Below are positions 57,468 through 59,695 of a stretch of 59,695 bases of DNA, in pieces. The stretch's first letter is position 1. Each line of letters starts with the position of its first letter. The notes under the pieces are model-generated. The model had not been told where the DNA came from and did not search any database. It worked only from the letters and a program-made list of their open reading frames with translations. Position numbers and translations under genes: made by a program. Origin of the DNA: Symbiodinium natans (Eukaryota > Sar > Dinophyceae > Suessiales > Symbiodiniaceae); contig CAJNDS010000847.1 in assembly GCA_905221605.1 (NCBI GenBank), positions 1-59,695 of the forward strand. The letters run 5' to 3'.

Positions 57468-59144
57468 ATGCCCACACACACACACACCACACCACCACAC
57501 ACACACCCACGCACCCACACATACCCCAAACCCCCCACACACCCACACAGCCACACACACCCACACACACACACACCCACGCACCCACATACCCCCAGAA
57601 CCCCCCACACCCCCACACCCCCACACCCCCACACCCCCACGCACGCACACCCGCACGCAGACCCGCATGCACACCCGCACGCACACCCGCACACCTGCAC
57701 GCACACACAGACAGACACACACACACACACAGACACACACACACACACAGACTCAGACACACAGACACACAGACACAGAGACACGGACACAGAGACACAA
57801 ACACAGAGACACAGACACGGAGACACAGAGACACAGACACAGAGACACAGACACAGAGACACAGACACAGAGACACAGACACAGACACAGACGCAGACAC
57901 ACACACACACACACACAAACACACCCCACGCACACACCACGCACACACCACGCACACCCCACACACACCCCACACACACACACACACACACCCCGCACAC
58001 ACACCCCGCATACACACACCCCACACACACACACACACAAAGCACACACACAAAGCACACACACAAAGCACAAACACACACACACACACACAACACACAC
58101 ACACACACAACACACACACACACACAACACACACACACACACACAACACACACACAACACACACAACACACACAACACACACAACACACACAACACACAC
58201 AACACACACACCACACACAACACACCCAACACACACAACACACACAACACACACAACACACACAACACACACAACACACACAACACACACAACACACACA
58301 ACACACACAACACACACACACAAAACACAACACACACAAAACACAACACACACAAACACAACACACAACACACAACACAACACACAACACAACACACAAC
58401 ACAACACACAACACAACACACAACACAACACACAACACAACACACAACACAACACACAACCCAACACACCAACACACAACACACAACACACAACACACTC
58501 AACACCAACACACCACACACAACACACAACACACAACACACACACAACACACAACACACAACACCCAACACACACACACACACAACACACAACACCAACA
58601 CCACACACACACACACCACACAACACACAACACACAACACACAACACACAACACACAACACACAACACACAACACACAACACACAACACACAACACACAA
58701 CACACAACACACAACACACAACACACAACACACAACACACAACACACAACACACAACACACACCACACCACACACAACACACAACACACAACACACAACA
58801 CACAACACACAACACACAACACACAACACACAACACACAACACACAACACACAACACACAACCCACAACACACAACACACAACACACAACACACAACACA
58901 CAACACACAACACACAACACACAACACACAACACACAACACACAACACACAACACACAACACACAACACACAACACACAACACACAACACACAACACACA
59001 ACCCACAACCCACAACACACAACACACAACACACAACCCACAACCCACAACGCACAACGCACAACGCAGAACGCACAACGCACAACGCACAACGCACAAC
59101 GCACAACACACAACACACAACACACAACACACAACACACACAAC

Positions 59145-59197
<53 letters not shown>

Positions 59198-59695
59198 CAA
59201 CACCAACACACACACACACACAACACACACACAACAACACACAACACACACCACACACCCAACACACACAACACAACCCACACACAACACCACAACACAC
59301 ACAACACACACACAACAACACAACACACACACAACACACCAACACACCCACCACACACACACACACCACACACACACACACACAACACCCACCACACCCA
59401 CCACACACACCACACACACCACACACACCACACACACCACACACACCACACACACCACACACACCACACACACCACACACACCACACACACCACACACAC
59501 CACACACACCACACACACCACACACGCCACACACACCACACACACCACACACACCACACACACCACACACACCACACACACCACACACACCACACACACC
59601 ACACACACCACACACACCACACACACCACACACACCACACAAACCACACACACCACACACACAACACACACCACACACACCACACACACCACACA
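56982..59695. repeat. CA-rich satellite field to the window end
   Basis: Successive blocks: 12-bp ACACACGCACCC (56982-57165); mixed CA with CCC (57166-57680); CAGA and ACAGAGAC (57690-57900); AACACACAC 9-mer and relatives (58080-58320); ACACAACACACA 12-mer (58350-58470); AACACAC 7-mer (58610-59130); CCACACACA 9-mer (59400-59695). Cys/Val-rich ORFs across it are artefacts. Confidence 0.95.

Noticed and set aside
56851-59694. Long minus-strand ORFs rich in Cys and Val
   Set aside because: They are translations of CA-rich satellites. All frames lacking stops in such repeats stay open by composition.

Overview
The window looks like nuclear DNA of a dinoflagellate. Reasons: Arabidopsis-type telomere units (TTTAGGG / CCCTAAA) are scattered through about 49 kb, very short GC-rich exon-like islands sit about 1 kb apart, there is a Copia element of a kind I associate with Symbiodinium-like genomes, and two exon peptides resemble PPR repeats. 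No species can be named, and I saw no rRNA, tRNA or CRISPR array.

Layout. (1) 1-6297 and 16155-49225: a plus-strand mosaic. Short islands of 30-130 bp, open in at least one frame and often with coiled-coil composition, lie between a C-rich array (CCCTAAA)n ending in AG on the left and a G-rich array beginning GTTTAGGG on the right. Read as genes, each intron starts with (TTTAGGG)n and ends with (CCCTAAA)n, so its two ends are complementary. Intron middles hold small foldback (MITE-like) elements of at least six families. Frames and gene limits cannot be fixed without RNA data, so single exons are listed as candidates. (2) 6298-16149: a complete, recent Ty1/Copia retrotransposon with LTRs that read as identical, a TGGGA target duplication and one 3-kilocodon frame broken by two in-frame stops. 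The polyprotein carries Gag, protease, integrase, a 2OG-Fe(II)-oxygenase-like domain, reverse transcriptase, RNase H and a membrane-spanning tail. (3) 34731-36440: minisatellites, a long CAA tract that grades into 8-bp satellites, and an inverted-repeat segment. (4) 49613-56981: a minus-strand Penelope-like element with GIY-YIG ahead of RT, pseudo-LTRs and three ORFs, inserted in a CA-rich microsatellite. Its ORF1 and RT are one frame interrupted by UGA-CUA, a known leaky stop context. (5) 56982-59695: CA-rich satellite to the end of the window.

The observations I rate highest are the telomere-repeat-bounded introns, the oxygenase-like domain inside the Copia polyprotein, and the permuted Penelope-like element with its probable readthrough stop. 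All splice sites and domain calls were made by eye; none was tested by alignment.
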